In this document: positions 43,547 to 54,279 of the stretch, one piece after another
Position numbering within the stretch: position 1 is the stretch's first letter
Layout of the letters: every line of letters starts with the position of its first letter
NCBI GenBank assembly: GCA_947630695.1
Contig: CANRIM010000011.1
Coordinates: 1 to 61,047 of the forward strand
Length of the DNA: 61,047 nucleotides
Direction of reading: 5' to 3'
Source of the DNA: an uncultured Lachnospiraceae bacterium
Lineage (GTDB): Bacteria > Bacillota > Clostridia > Lachnospirales > Lachnospiraceae
Program-made: the position numbers and the translations under genes
The notes under the pieces: generated by a model
What the model was told of the DNA's origin: nothing
Database searches by the model: none
Seen by the model: only the letters and a program-made list of their open reading frames with translations

Positions 43547-46466
43547 GTTTTTCCTCCAGCGCGCCGATCAGGCTCCGCAGGCGGATCCGGACCGCGCCCA
43601 TGTTGGTGATCTCGTCGATTTTGATCTGGGTATAGATCTTTCCGTTTTCTTCCAGGATCCGGCGGGTTTCATCGGTGGTAATGGCGTCCACGCCGCAGCC
43701 AAAGGACACCAGCTGCACCAGCTCCACCTTTTTCCGGGATGCTGCAAAAGCCGCCGCCCGGTACAGCCTGGCGTGGTAGGTCCACTGGTTCAGCACATGC
43801 ACCTGGGGCACCTGCGCCAGATGGCAGACGCTGTCTTCACTCACCACCACAAAGCCGAGGGAAGCCGCCAGCGTATCGATGCCGTGGCCGATCTCCGGAT
43901 CCACATGGTAGGGACGGCCTGCCAGGATCAGCACCCGCCGGTCGTGGGCCTTCGCCCAGGCCAGCGCCGCTTCGCCCTGTGCCTTCACCGCTGCCGTATA
44001 GGAGTCATAGGCCGCAAATCCCGCCTTCACCGCTGCCCTTACTTCCGTCTTTTTTACCGACGGAAAATGGGGCTGCAGACAGTCATACAGCCGGTCCGCA
44101 AGTGCTTTGCGGTTATTGATATCAATATAAGGGTACAGGAACCGGTAGTTTCTCAGTTCCTCCACATTGCCGTGGAGCAGCTCCGAATAGTACGCCACCA
44201 CCGGACAGTTGTAATGATTTCTCGATGCTTTCTCATCGATATTATAGGTCATGCAGGGAGCAAAAATGGCGTCCACGCCCTCTTCCATCAGCTTCATGAT
44301 ATGGCCGTGCATAATTTTCGCCGGATAACAGGCGGTATCCGAAGGAATCGTAAACTGTCCCTTCTCATAGATCCTGCGGGAAGACATGCCCGAAGAAACC
44401 ACCTCGAAGCCCAGCGCCGTAAACAGCGCGTGCCAGAGGGGATAAAACTCAAACATGCCCAGCGCCATGGGCAGGCCGATACGGCCCCGGCGGTTTTCCC
44501 CGGCGGTCAGCGATTTGAAATAGTCCCGCTTCCACTGATGCAGATTGGGCGCGTCTTCGTCGGCTTTTTTCTGTCCCAGGGCCTTCTCGCAGCGGTTTCC
44601 CGCGATAAAGCGTTTTCCGTTGGAGAACTGATTCACCGTCAGGCGGCAGTGGTTCTCGCAGCCCTGACAGGTCACCGGTTTCGCATGGTAGGTAAAGTGT
44701 TCCAGTTCCTCTTTGGGCATCAGGCTGCAGTGCTTTACATCCATGGCGTACAGCGCCGCGCCGAAGGCCCCCATCAGTCCCGCGATATCCGGCCGGACCA
44801 CTTCTTTTCCCAGTTCCATTTCAAAGGCCCGCAGCACCGCGTCATTATGAAAAGTGCCGCCCTGTACGATCACGCAGTCGCCAAGGGCATCCGGATCGGA
44901 AACCCGGATGACTTTGTACAGCGCGTTTTTGACCACGCTGACGGACAGCCCTGCCGAAATATCTTCTACCTTCGCGCCTTCCTTCTGCGCCTGCTTGACG
45001 GAGGAATTCATAAACACCGTACAGCGGCTGCCCAGATCGGAGGGCGCTTTCGCAAAGAGCCCTTTTTTCGCAAATTCCTCCACGCTTAAGCCCATGGCGT
45101 TGGCAAAGGTGGCCAGAAACGAGCCGCAGCCGGAAGAGCAGGCCTCGTTCAGCATAATGGAATCGATGGCATGATTTTTGATGGAAAAACACTTGATGTC
45201 CTGGCCGCCGATGTCCAGAATAAAATCCACTTCGGGTTTAAAATAAGAGGCCGCCTTGTAGTGCGCCATTGTTTCCACCACGCCCTGATCCACGGAAAAT
45301 GCATTACGGATCAGTTCCTCGCCGTAGCCGGTCACCGCGCTGCCCGCTACCTGGGTATCCTCTCCCAGCTGTTCATACAAAAGCTCCAGCTGTTCTTTGA
45401 TGATGGCCACCGGATCCCCCTGATTGGCCGCGTAATAGGAATATAAGATCTGTTTGTCTTCTCCCAGCAACACCAGCTTCGTAGTGGTACTGCCGCAGTC
45501 GATGCCCAGATACACCCTGCCGCGATAGGTTTTCAGGTCTCCCCTGGGCGCGGCAAAACGGCTGTGCCGTTCCGCAAAGGCAGCGTACTCCGCCTCCGAT
45601 GCGAACAGCGGCTTCAGCGGCGTGGAGAACTGATGCACCGAGGCGTGCTGTACCTTTTCCGTCAGCTGCGCCGCCGTAAAGGCGCCCCCGGCGCTTTCCG
45701 CATACTGCGACGCCCCCAGCGCCACCGCATACTGGGCAAAATCAGGAAAGACCGCGTGGGCATCGTCCAGTTTCAGGGTTTCCTGAAAAGCCTTCTGCAG
45801 TCCCTTGTTATAATATAACGGCCCGCCCAAAAATACGACGGTGCCTTCGATTTTACGTCCCTGGGCCAGTCCCGCGATGGTCTGGTTGACCACCGCCTGA
45901 TAAATACTGGCGGCAATATCTTCTTTTCTGGCGCCCTGATTGATCAGCGGCTGTATATCCGTCTTTGCGAAAACGCCGCAGCGGGAAGCAATCGGATATT
46001 TTTTCGTACTGGAAAGGCTGAGCACGTCCATTTCGTCCACGGAAATATTCAAAAGTACCGCCATCTGATCCAGGAACGCCCCCGTACCGCCGGCACAGGT
46101 CCCGTTCATCCGCTCATCGATGCCGCCTCTTAAGAAAATAATCTTCGCGTCTTCGCCGCCCAGCTCCACCACGCAGTCCGTCTGCGGAATTTCTTTCTTT
46201 ATAAACTGCGCCGTGGCAAACACTTCCTGTACGAAGGGCACGCCCACGGCTTCCGCGATGCCCAGCCCCGCAGAGCCGGAAATCGCCACCTGCATTTCTT
46301 CGCAGCCGGCCAGACGTTCTACCTTATTCAGCTGTTCCAGCACCTTTTCCCGCACGTGGGAAAAATGCCGTTCATAGCACTGATACAGGATCTTTCGGTC
46401 TCTCCGCAAAAGAAATTTTACGGTGGTGGATCCGATATCGATGCCCAACGCCAAACGTTTTTCCAA
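43539..46466 (-). CDS. Acyl-CoA dehydratase activase with duplicated ASKHA domains
   Basis: The 975 aa product has two BadF/BadG/BcrA/D ATPase domains, each starting with the phosphate loop (LGIDIGSTTVKFLL and LGIDCGSTTTKLVL) and carrying the cluster-binding Cys (NGTCAGGTGAFLDQ and NEACSSGCGSFLATF). A CoA-activase-associated region follows (about 640-975). I chose TTG 46466 because CGGAGGG lies 8 bases upstream; earlier in-frame GTG codons have no site. Members transfer an electron with ATP hydrolysis to a dehydratase partner, here the 415 aa protein after it. Confidence 0.82.
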   Translation of the reverse strand: MEKRLALGIDIGSTTVKFLLRRDRKILYQCYERHFSHVREKVLEQLNKVERLAGCEEMQVAISGSAGLGIAEAVGVPFVQEVFATAQFIKKEIPQTDCVVELGGEDAKIIFLRGGIDERMNGTCAGGTGAFLDQMAVLLNISVDEMDVLSLSSTKKYPIASRCGVFAKTDIQPLINQGARKEDIAASIYQAVVNQTIAGLAQGRKIEGTVVFLGGPLYYNKGLQKAFQETLKLDDAHAVFPDFAQYAVALGASQYAESAGGAFTAAQLTEKVQHASVHQFSTPLKPLFASEAEYAAFAERHSRFAAPRGDLKTYRGRVYLGIDCGSTTTKLVLLGEDKQILYSYYAANQGDPVAIIKEQLELLYEQLGEDTQVAGSAVTGYGEELIRNAFSVDQGVVETMAHYKAASYFKPEVDFILDIGGQDIKCFSIKNHAIDSIMLNEACSSGCGSFLATFANAMGLSVEEFAKKGLFAKAPSDLGSRCTVFMNSSVKQAQKEGAKVEDISAGLSVSVVKNALYKVIRVSDPDALGDCVIVQGGTFHNDAVLRAFEMELGKEVVRPDIAGLMGAFGAALYAMDVKHCSLMPKEELEHFTYHAKPVTCQGCENHCRLTVNQFSNGKRFIAGNRCEKALGQKKADEDAPNLHQWKRDYFKSLTAGENRRGRIGLPMALGMFEFYPLWHALFTALGFEVVSSGMSSRRIYEKGQFTIPSDTACYPAKIMHGHIMKLMEEGVDAIFAPCMTYNIDEKASRNHYNCPVVAYYSELLHGNVEELRNYRFLYPYIDINNRKALADRLYDCLQPHFPSVKKTEVRAAVKAGFAAYDSYTAAVKAQGEAALAWAKAHDRRVLILAGRPYHVDPEIGHGIDTLAASLGFVVVSEDSVCHLAQVPQVHVLNQWTYHARLYRAAAFAASRKKVELVQLVSFGCGVDAITTDETRRILEENGKIYTQIKIDEITNMGAVRIRLRSLIGALEEKHE

Positions 46467-46506
46467 ATCCGGCGCCCTCCGTTTCACTGTAAATAAAACC
46501 GGCACT

Positions 46507-46536
46507 ATTATCGCACAGTTTCTACAAAAAAATCAA
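46507..46536 (-). promoter_or_regulatory. SigA-type promoter of the activase operon
   Basis: TTGATT (46531-46536), 18 bases, GATAAT (46507-46512) with extended TGC, on the minus strand, about 40 bases before the TTG start. Confidence 0.55.
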
Positions 46537-46578
46537 GATTGTATTATGTTTCTGCAAAATTTACCATGGCTGCGGTCT

Positions 46579-47649
46579 TCAGACAATGGTACCGCCGCCC
46601 ACCACGATATCCGAATCGTACAGCACCACCGACTGTCCTTTGGTCACCGCCCGCTGGGGCGCGTCAAAGGTCACCCGGATACGGTCGTCGCCCGTCTGCA
46701 CCACGGTGGCCGGCTGGGCTTTCTGACGGTAGCGCACCTTGGCCATGACCCGCATGGGCGCATCGATCCTTTCGCAGGCGATCAAGTTGATATCCTCTGC
46801 ATAGAGTTGGTCGGTGTAAAGTCCCTCTTCCGGACTTAAGGTCACTGTGTTTGCCGCCGGATCCACCTTGCAGACATACATAGGCTGCGGAAAAGACAGT
46901 CCAAGCCCTTTGCGCTGCCCCAGCGTATAGCGGATGATGCCCTTATGTTCTCCCAGAACCCTGCCGTCTTTGTCCACAAAAGGCCCCTTCGGGTAGGTCT
47001 TTCCGGTATACGTTTCGATAAAGTCCGCATAACTGCCTTCCTGCACAAAACAGATGTCCTGGCTCTCCTGTTTTTTCGCATTGATCAGCTGATGCCGCCC
47101 GGCGTAGTCCCGCACCTGGGCTTTCGTCATGCCGCCCAGTGGAAACAGGGTATGGGCCAGCTGTTCCTGGGTCAGCGTATACAGCACATAACTTTGATCC
47201 TTGTCCGGATCCAGCGCTTTTTTTAACAGCCAGCGGTCGCTTGTTTCATTATATTCTATGCGGGCATAATGCCCCGTCGCCACAAAAGGATATTCCAGCT
47301 CCTTTGCCCGGCTGAAAAGTTTGTCGAATTTCAGATAACGGTTGCAGTCAATGCAGGGATTGGGCGTCCGCCCGTTTTCATAGGCCTCCACAAAACGGTC
47401 AATGACGCAGCTTTGAAAGCGCTCCGCAAAATTGACCACATAATAAGGCATGTCCAGCTGCTGCGCCACGCTCCGCGCGTCTTCCGTATCTTCCAGCGAA
47501 CAGCAGGCATGTTCCCTGCGCAAATGGATCTCTTCATTATAAAAAAGCTTCATCGTCATTCCGATGCAGTCGTTGCCCTGCTCTTTCAGCAGGCAGGCCG
47601 CCACACTGGAATCCACGCCGCCGCTCATTGCCACCACAATTTTCTTCAT
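46579..47649 (-). CDS. mnmA: tRNA-specific 2-thiouridylase MnmA
   Basis: The 356 aa enzyme has the PP-loop AMSGGVDSS and the two catalytic cysteines (NPCIDCNRY and SQDICFVQEG). It makes the 2-thio group of wobble uridine in tRNA-Glu, -Gln and -Lys. The sulfur comes from cysteine through a desulfurase that is not in the window. Monocistronic, divergent from cysK. Confidence 0.96.
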   Translation of the reverse strand: MKKIVVAMSGGVDSSVAACLLKEQGNDCIGMTMKLFYNEEIHLRREHACCSLEDTEDARSVAQQLDMPYYVVNFAERFQSCVIDRFVEAYENGRTPNPCIDCNRYLKFDKLFSRAKELEYPFVATGHYARIEYNETSDRWLLKKALDPDKDQSYVLYTLTQEQLAHTLFPLGGMTKAQVRDYAGRHQLINAKKQESQDICFVQEGSYADFIETYTGKTYPKGPFVDKDGRVLGEHKGIIRYTLGQRKGLGLSFPQPMYVCKVDPAANTVTLSPEEGLYTDQLYAEDINLIACERIDAPMRVMAKVRYRQKAQPATVVQTGDDRIRVTFDAPQRAVTKGQSVVLYDSDIVVGGGTIV

Positions 47650-47678
47650 GACAATATCCGTCCTCTTTCTTTGCCAAG

Positions 47679-47707
47679 AGTATAGGAGTTTTCTTTTTTC
47701 CTGTCAA
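47679..47707 (-). promoter_or_regulatory. SigA-type promoter of mnmA
   Basis: TTGACA (47702-47707), 17 bases, TATACT (47679-47684) on the minus strand. Confidence 0.8.
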
Positions 47708-47784
47708 GCCGTGTCAGGACAGGGTGCAAACACGGCCCTGCCCCAAGGCGCAAAAAAAGATCTGTTTCTTTTTTGAAAAAAAGA

Positions 47785-47813
47785 TTGACAGACCGGAAAA
47801 CGAATGTTAGTAT
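47785..47813 (+). promoter_or_regulatory. SigA-type promoter of cysK
   Basis: A perfect TTGACA (47785-47790), 17 bases, TAGTAT (47808-47813) with extended TGT. The operator palindrome begins on the next base. Confidence 0.75.
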
Positions 47814-47838
47814 ATAACCTATAAAACTTATAGGTTAT
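47814..47838 (+). promoter_or_regulatory. Rrf2/IscR-type operator of cysK
   Basis: A 25-base palindrome: ATAACCTATAA, three central bases AAC, then TTATAGGTTAT, with 11-bp perfect arms. The ATA-CC...GG-TAT frame and 25-base length match IscR-class sites. It covers the expected transcription start, so binding would block initiation. The regulator is probably the Rrf2 protein encoded at 48851-49291, giving cysteine- or cluster-dependent repression; that link is inference. Confidence 0.7.
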
Positions 47839-47886
47839 TAGTATAAACAAACATATGCCATGCCATACCGGAAAAGAGGTTTCTTC

Positions 47887-48813
<927 letters not shown>

Positions 48814-48821
48814 ATCCGAAA

Positions 48822-48859
48822 ATGATTTAAGCCGCAGCTTAAGCTGCGGCTTAAATCAT
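48822..48859. terminator. Bidirectional palindrome between cysK and the Rrf2 gene
   Basis: Two 19-base perfect arms (ATGATTTAAGCCGCAGCTT and its complement) meet without a loop and overlap the end of the Rrf2 gene. It is placed as a shared terminator of two convergent units, though the T-tracts are short. Confidence 0.65.
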
Positions 48860-49291
48860 ATAATCATTTCCGACCCGTTCTTTCTGTTGATCTAAAATAT
48901 CCTGCAGGGTGATGGAATCCAGATATTCGTTGATGACCCGCTGCAGTCCCTGCCACACCGGCAATGTGGGGCAATCCCCGCTTCGCTCACACTCGATCGG
49001 GATTTCCGTGTCTACACACGCCACCGGCGCCATACTGCCTTCGGTGGATCGTAAGATATCTCCCACCGTATATTGTTCCGGCAATTTTGCCAGCCTGTAG
49101 CCCCCCTGAAAACCGCGGTTGGTTTTCAGCAGATTTGCCTTGTTTAACACCGGCACAATCTGTTCCAGATACTTCTTGGAAATTCCCTGCCGTCCGGCAA
49201 TGTCTTTCAGGGCAATGAATCCGTCGCTGTTATGCTCCGCCAGATCTACCATCATCCGCAGCGCATATCTTCCTTTGGTAGAAATTCTCAT
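48851..49291 (-). CDS. Rrf2 family regulator, IscR/CymR-like
   Basis: The 146 aa product starts MRISTKGRYALRMMVDLA, with the winged helix DIAGRQGISKKYLEQIVPVL and the wing GFQGGYRLAK. Three Cys (CVDTEIPIEC-ERSGDC) are placed where IscR binds its cluster, so it may sense iron-sulfur status; CymR-like cysteine sensing is the alternative. Its ATG overlaps the accA stop (ATGA), making it the last gene of the fatty-acid operon. It converges on cysK, the likely target. Confidence 0.88.
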   Translation of the reverse strand: MRISTKGRYALRMMVDLAEHNSDGFIALKDIAGRQGISKKYLEQIVPVLNKANLLKTNRGFQGGYRLAKLPEQYTVGDILRSTEGSMAPVACVDTEIPIECERSGDCPTLPVWQGLQRVINEYLDSITLQDILDQQKERVGNDYMI

Positions 49292-50088
49292 TGCTTCACC
49301 TTCCCGTTTTCCTCGTAGATACCGATTTTACGGAAACGATTGTAACGCTCATCCAGCAAATGGGAGACCGAAAGTTTCTTCAGGCCCTGCAGATCCTGCA
49401 GCAGCCGCGTTTTCATATTCTCGCACATCTGCGGAAAATCTTCGAAATTTTCCGGAATAATGTCCTCCGCCACGCCAAAATCCACCATATCCTGGGCCGT
49501 AATGTGGAGACATTCCGCCGCGTCATGTACCCGCGACGCATCTTTCCAGATGATGCTTGCGCAGCCATCCGGCGTAATCACCGAATAAACCGCATTTTCC
49601 AGCATATATACCCGGTCCGCCACGGCCAGCGCCAGCGCGCCGCCGGAGCCGCCTTCGCCGATCACAACGGAAATCACCGGCGTTTTCAGCCCGATCATTT
49701 CCACCAGATTTTCGGCAATGGCCTGTCCCTGTCCCCGTTCCTCGCCTTCCGCGCCGGGATAGGCGCCTAAAGTATCCACCAGGCAGATCACCGGCCGTTT
49801 GAATTTTTCCGCCTGTTTCATCAGGCGCAGCGCCTTCCGGTATCCTTCGGGCATGGGACAGCCGAAATGCTTCTGCATACATTCCGCCATATCTCTGCCT
49901 TTGTCAATGGCGATATAGGTTACCACCTGATCGCCCAGATAGCCGATGCCGCCCACAATGGCCGGATCGTCCGCGTAACGGCGGTCGCCGCACAGCGCAA
50001 CACGGTCGGTAAACAGGCCCTCTACAAAATCGCTTCCCTTGGGACGGTCCAAAGCCCGAACCATTTTTAATTTCTCATATGCGGTCAT
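49288..50088 (-). CDS. accA: Acetyl-CoA carboxylase carboxyltransferase subunit alpha
   Basis: The 266 aa crotonase-fold protein pairs with AccD to move carbon dioxide from biotin to acetyl-CoA, giving malonyl-CoA. It shows GYRKALRLMKQAEKF, DTLGAYPG and IGEGGSGGALALAVAD. It overlaps accD by four bases. The biotin carboxylase and carrier subunits are not encoded in this operon. Confidence 0.95.
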   Translation of the reverse strand: MTAYEKLKMVRALDRPKGSDFVEGLFTDRVALCGDRRYADDPAIVGGIGYLGDQVVTYIAIDKGRDMAECMQKHFGCPMPEGYRKALRLMKQAEKFKRPVICLVDTLGAYPGAEGEERGQGQAIAENLVEMIGLKTPVISVVIGEGGSGGALALAVADRVYMLENAVYSVITPDGCASIIWKDASRVHDAAECLHITAQDMVDFGVAEDIIPENFEDFPQMCENMKTRLLQDLQGLKKLSVSHLLDERYNRFRKIGIYEENGKVKQ

Positions 50089-50915
50089 ACGGTCTCCTTT
50101 CCGTGCTGCTTCAGAATCAGGGTAATGGTTTCTTTCTGTTTTTCCCGGGGCAGCACCATGTCCACAAAGCCGTGGGTCAGCAGAAATTCCGAAGTCTGGA
50201 AATCCTGCGGCAGCTCCGCGCCCGTGGTCTGCTCAATAACACGCCTGCCGGCAAAACCAACCAGTGTCTTCGGTTCTGCCAGGGTAATGTCCCCTTCCAT
50301 GGCAATGGACGCCGTCATGCCGCCGGTGGTGGGATCGGTGAGAAGCACCAGATACAACAGGCCGGCGTCGCTGTGTCTGCGCACCGCGCCGCTGCATTTT
50401 GCCATCTGCATCAGGGACACAATGCCCTCCTGCATTCTTGCGCCGCCGGAACAGGTAATGCCCAGCACCGGCAAATGCATTTTCAGTGCATACTCAAAGA
50501 GTCTCGTAATCTTTTCGCCCACTGCCGAACCCATACTGGCCATCACAAAACGGGAATCCATGGCAAAGACCGCACACTCCATGCCGCCCATGCGCATCAC
50601 GCCGGTAACCACCGCCGAAGCCTCGCCGGTACTTTCCCGCGCCTTGTCCAGCTTCTCCTGATATCCGGGGAACTGCAGAAAATCTTTGGACGTCAGATCG
50701 GCGTCAAATTCGGAAAAACTGTCTGCATCCGCCAGCATCCGGATACGGTCTCTGGCCGGGATCCGGATATACGCGCCGCAGTCGGGACAGATATAATTGC
50801 TGTTTAACAGCGACAAATGGCTGCTGGCCTGTTTGCAGGCCGGACAGACCACGTCAAAATCCTTTTCCGGAAACGGCTGCCGTTTCAGCAGACGATTAAA
50901 AAAACGCTTAAACAT
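50085..50915 (-). CDS. accD: Acetyl-CoA carboxylase carboxyltransferase subunit beta
   Basis: The product is 276 aa. An N-terminal C4 zinc finger (CPAC at the start, CPDCG 19 residues later) precedes the crotonase core with TCSGGARMQEG and LTDPTTGGMTAS. ATG 50915 follows AGAGGA and overlaps the fabZ stop by 8 bases; 40 upstream codons are open but belong to fabZ sequence. Confidence 0.95.
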   Translation of the reverse strand: MFKRFFNRLLKRQPFPEKDFDVVCPACKQASSHLSLLNSNYICPDCGAYIRIPARDRIRMLADADSFSEFDADLTSKDFLQFPGYQEKLDKARESTGEASAVVTGVMRMGGMECAVFAMDSRFVMASMGSAVGEKITRLFEYALKMHLPVLGITCSGGARMQEGIVSLMQMAKCSGAVRRHSDAGLLYLVLLTDPTTGGMTASIAMEGDITLAEPKTLVGFAGRRVIEQTTGAELPQDFQTSEFLLTHGFVDMVLPREKQKETITLILKQHGKETV

Positions 50916-51342
50916 CAGGTTGCTCCTCTTCCGGGAAAACCGCAAATGAGAAGGATGCGCTGACACACAGCGCGTCTTCCACATATCCTTTTCCCTTCGC
51001 CCAGTAAAACGGGCCCTTTGATTTTTCGATTTCACAGACTGTGGTAAAGGTTTCTCCCGGACGGACGGAACGTTTGAACCGCACCTTGTCCAGTCCCGTA
51101 AACAGGGTCTTTACCGGTCCCGTGATGGAATCCGCCAGCAAAACGCTGGCAGACTGTGCCATGATTTCACACAAAATCACCCCCGGCACAATTTTATCAT
51201 TGGGAAAATGCCCCTGCAGGAAAAATTCATCGCCGCGAATATAGCGTTTTCCATGGGCGCTTCCGTCGATCACTTCCGCCTCATCCAGCAGCAGCATCTG
51301 ATCTCTGTGGGGCAGAATGGTTTTCAGTTCTTCTCTGTTCAT
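50908..51342 (-). CDS. fabZ: 3-hydroxyacyl-ACP dehydratase FabZ
   Basis: The 144 aa hotdog-fold dehydratase has the typical LPHRDQMLLLDE start, active-site His in GHFPNDKIVPGV and Glu in CEIMAQ. It removes water from hydroxyacyl-ACP. ATG 51342 overlaps the fabF stop by four bases. No accB lies between fabF and fabZ, where many Firmicutes have it. Confidence 0.95.
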   Translation of the reverse strand: MNREELKTILPHRDQMLLLDEAEVIDGSAHGKRYIRGDEFFLQGHFPNDKIVPGVILCEIMAQSASVLLADSITGPVKTLFTGLDKVRFKRSVRPGETFTTVCEIEKSKGPFYWAKGKGYVEDALCVSASFSFAVFPEEEQPDV

Positions 51343-52571
51343 GGCTGCACCTTCCGAAACGCCAGACAGGTGTTGTGGCCGCCGAAGCCCAGAGAGGTGG
51401 AAATCGCCGTATCGATCTGCGTCTGCACCGCAGTATTGGGCGTATAATTCAGATCCAGCTCCGGATCGGGTTGTTCCAGATGAATGGTAGGCGGCACTGT
51501 ATTTTCCTGCAGCGCAAATATACACGCCAGCGCTTCCGCCGCCCCTGCTGCCCCCAGCATATGTCCCGTCATGGACTTGGTGGAGCTGATGTGCAGCCGG
51601 TACGCATCCTCGCCAAAGCAGGCCTTGAAAGCCGTCGTCTCTACCTTATCATTCAGCGAAGTACCTGTGCCGTGGGCATTGACGTAGGTAGTGGCGGGAT
51701 CATAGTCCACGCCTTCCAGCGACTGGCGAATCGCCCGGATGGTCTGTGTGGCTTCCGGATCCGGCGCCGTCACATGGTGGGCGTCGCAGGTCGCGCCATA
51801 GCCGCAGACCTCCGCATAGATTTTCGCGCCCCGCGCCTTCGCGTGTTCATATTCCTCCAGAATCAGCACGGCTGCGCCTTCGCCCAGCACAAACCCGGCT
51901 CTTCTCTGATCGAAGGGCAGGGACGCCGCTTCCGGATCCTCCGACTGGGACAGTGCCATACAGTTAACAAATCCCGCAATCGCCAGAGGGTTCACCGCCG
52001 CTTCGCTGCCGCCGCAGATGGCGGCTGTCACATATCCGTCTTTGATGGCCCGGTAGGCTTCTCCGATGGCTGTGGAACCGGTGGCACAGGCTGTGGAAAC
52101 CGACATGGCAGGCCCATGGGCGTGAAACCGGATAGCGATCTGCCCTGCCGCCATATTGATGATCATCTTGGGGACAAACTGGGGGTTTACCCCGGCTTCC
52201 CCTCTGGCCAGCAGTTTTTCCTCTTCTTCACAGATCGTACCGATGCCGCCTACGCCGGAACCCACGTAGACAGCCAGATCATTTTCATCCACCTGCCCTA
52301 AAATACCGCTGTCATCCACTGCTTCCTGGGCGGCGGTCACCGCATACTGCACATACAGATCCGTCTTGCGGCGTACCAGGGGCGCAAAACATTTGGACGC
52401 GTCGAAATCCTTTACTTCCGCGGCGACTTTACATTTATAGTTTTCGGTATCAAAGCGTGTAACCGCGGCAACGCCGTTTTTCCCCGTCCGCAGTGCCTCA
52501 AAAAAAGAAGGCACATCGTTTCCGATCGGCGTGACGGCGCCCATTCCTGTGACGACTACTCTTTTACTCAT
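51339..52571 (-). CDS. fabF: 3-oxoacyl-ACP synthase II FabF
   Basis: The 410 aa condensing enzyme elongates acyl-ACP with malonyl-ACP. The Cys-His-His triad is visible in VSTACATGS, NAHGTGTSLND and GHMLGAAGAAEA. ATG 52571 is preceded by AGGAAAGGA. With no fabH in the operon, initiation must be done by an enzyme encoded elsewhere. Confidence 0.96.
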   Translation of the reverse strand: MSKRVVVTGMGAVTPIGNDVPSFFEALRTGKNGVAAVTRFDTENYKCKVAAEVKDFDASKCFAPLVRRKTDLYVQYAVTAAQEAVDDSGILGQVDENDLAVYVGSGVGGIGTICEEEEKLLARGEAGVNPQFVPKMIINMAAGQIAIRFHAHGPAMSVSTACATGSTAIGEAYRAIKDGYVTAAICGGSEAAVNPLAIAGFVNCMALSQSEDPEAASLPFDQRRAGFVLGEGAAVLILEEYEHAKARGAKIYAEVCGYGATCDAHHVTAPDPEATQTIRAIRQSLEGVDYDPATTYVNAHGTGTSLNDKVETTAFKACFGEDAYRLHISSTKSMTGHMLGAAGAAEALACIFALQENTVPPTIHLEQPDPELDLNYTPNTAVQTQIDTAISTSLGFGGHNTCLAFRKVQP

Positions 52572-52628
52572 AAACAAAAATCCTTTCCTGCTTTCCTTCG
52601 CTGTGCCCAACCGGCGCGAAAGGAAGCC

Positions 52629-53358
<730 letters not shown>

Positions 53359-53366
<8 letters not shown>

Positions 53367-54279
53367 CTGCCAGTACCTCCTTTGCAATTGCTTCGCAGTC
53401 CGCAGGCGTTTCCGCCGTATAGGTGCGGCAGTCCGGCGCGATCTTCTGGATCAGTTTGGTCAGCACGCTGCCCACGCCGGTTTCAATAAAGGTATCGATG
53501 CCCTGTTCTGTCATATGACGAATGGTCTTTTCCCAAAGCACCGGATGGTTCATCTGTTTTGACAGGGTATCCGAAACGGCGCCCGCATAGGGCGCGGCCG
53601 TATAATTGGAATACACCGGAATGCGGGGCGTCTCAAAGGCTGTCTGTCCCAAAACCTCTGCAAATGAGGCCGCCGCCTTGTCCATAAAGGGCGAATGAAA
53701 TCCGCCCGCCACTTTTAAGGGCAGGGCTCTGCCGCCGGCTTCCTTCACTTTTGCGGAAAATGCCGGCATTTCCTCTGCGGCTGCGGCAACCACCAACTGT
53801 CCCGGGCAGTTGTAATTCACCGGATATACCTCATGAAACTCTTTGCAGAGCGCCTCCACCGCCGCATTGTCCAGTTTGACTACTGCGGCCATGGCCGTTT
53901 CTCTTTCTTTTGTGGCGTCTCCCATCCGTTTGCCGCGATCTGCCGTCAGCAGAAAGCCGGCTAAGGGATCAATGGCCCCGGCATAGGCAAGGGCGGGCAG
54001 CTCTCCCAGCGAAAAGCCGGCGGCTGCCGACGCATGCACGCCCAGTCCGTCCAGACACAGCGCCGCTGCCAGATCTGCAAGATACAGGCAGGGCTGCGTG
54101 TTTTCGGTGGCCTTTAAGGTGGCCTCATCCCCTGTAAACATCTGTGCCAATGTTCCCGCACGCTTTGCTTCGGCAGCGTCAAACAGTGCCTTCACCGGCC
54201 CGCAGGTTTCATATAATTCCTTTCCCATGCCGGGATGCTGCGCACCCTGGCCGGGAAATACAAATGCTATTTTACCCAT
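53359..54279 (-). CDS. fabD: Malonyl-CoA:ACP transacylase FabD
   Basis: The 306 aa product begins FVFPGQGAQHPGMG. The nucleophile motif reads GFSLGE rather than the usual GHSLGE; the serine is kept. The active-site His is in VAGGFHSPFM. It loads malonate onto ACP. It overlaps fabK by 13 bases and has GGAAGGAG upstream. Confidence 0.94.

Noticed and set aside
46467-46505. Longer activase frame starting at GTG 46505
   Set aside because: No ribosome site precedes it; CGGAGGG inside this stretch fits the TTG at 46466, and the family begins shortly before GIDIGSTT.
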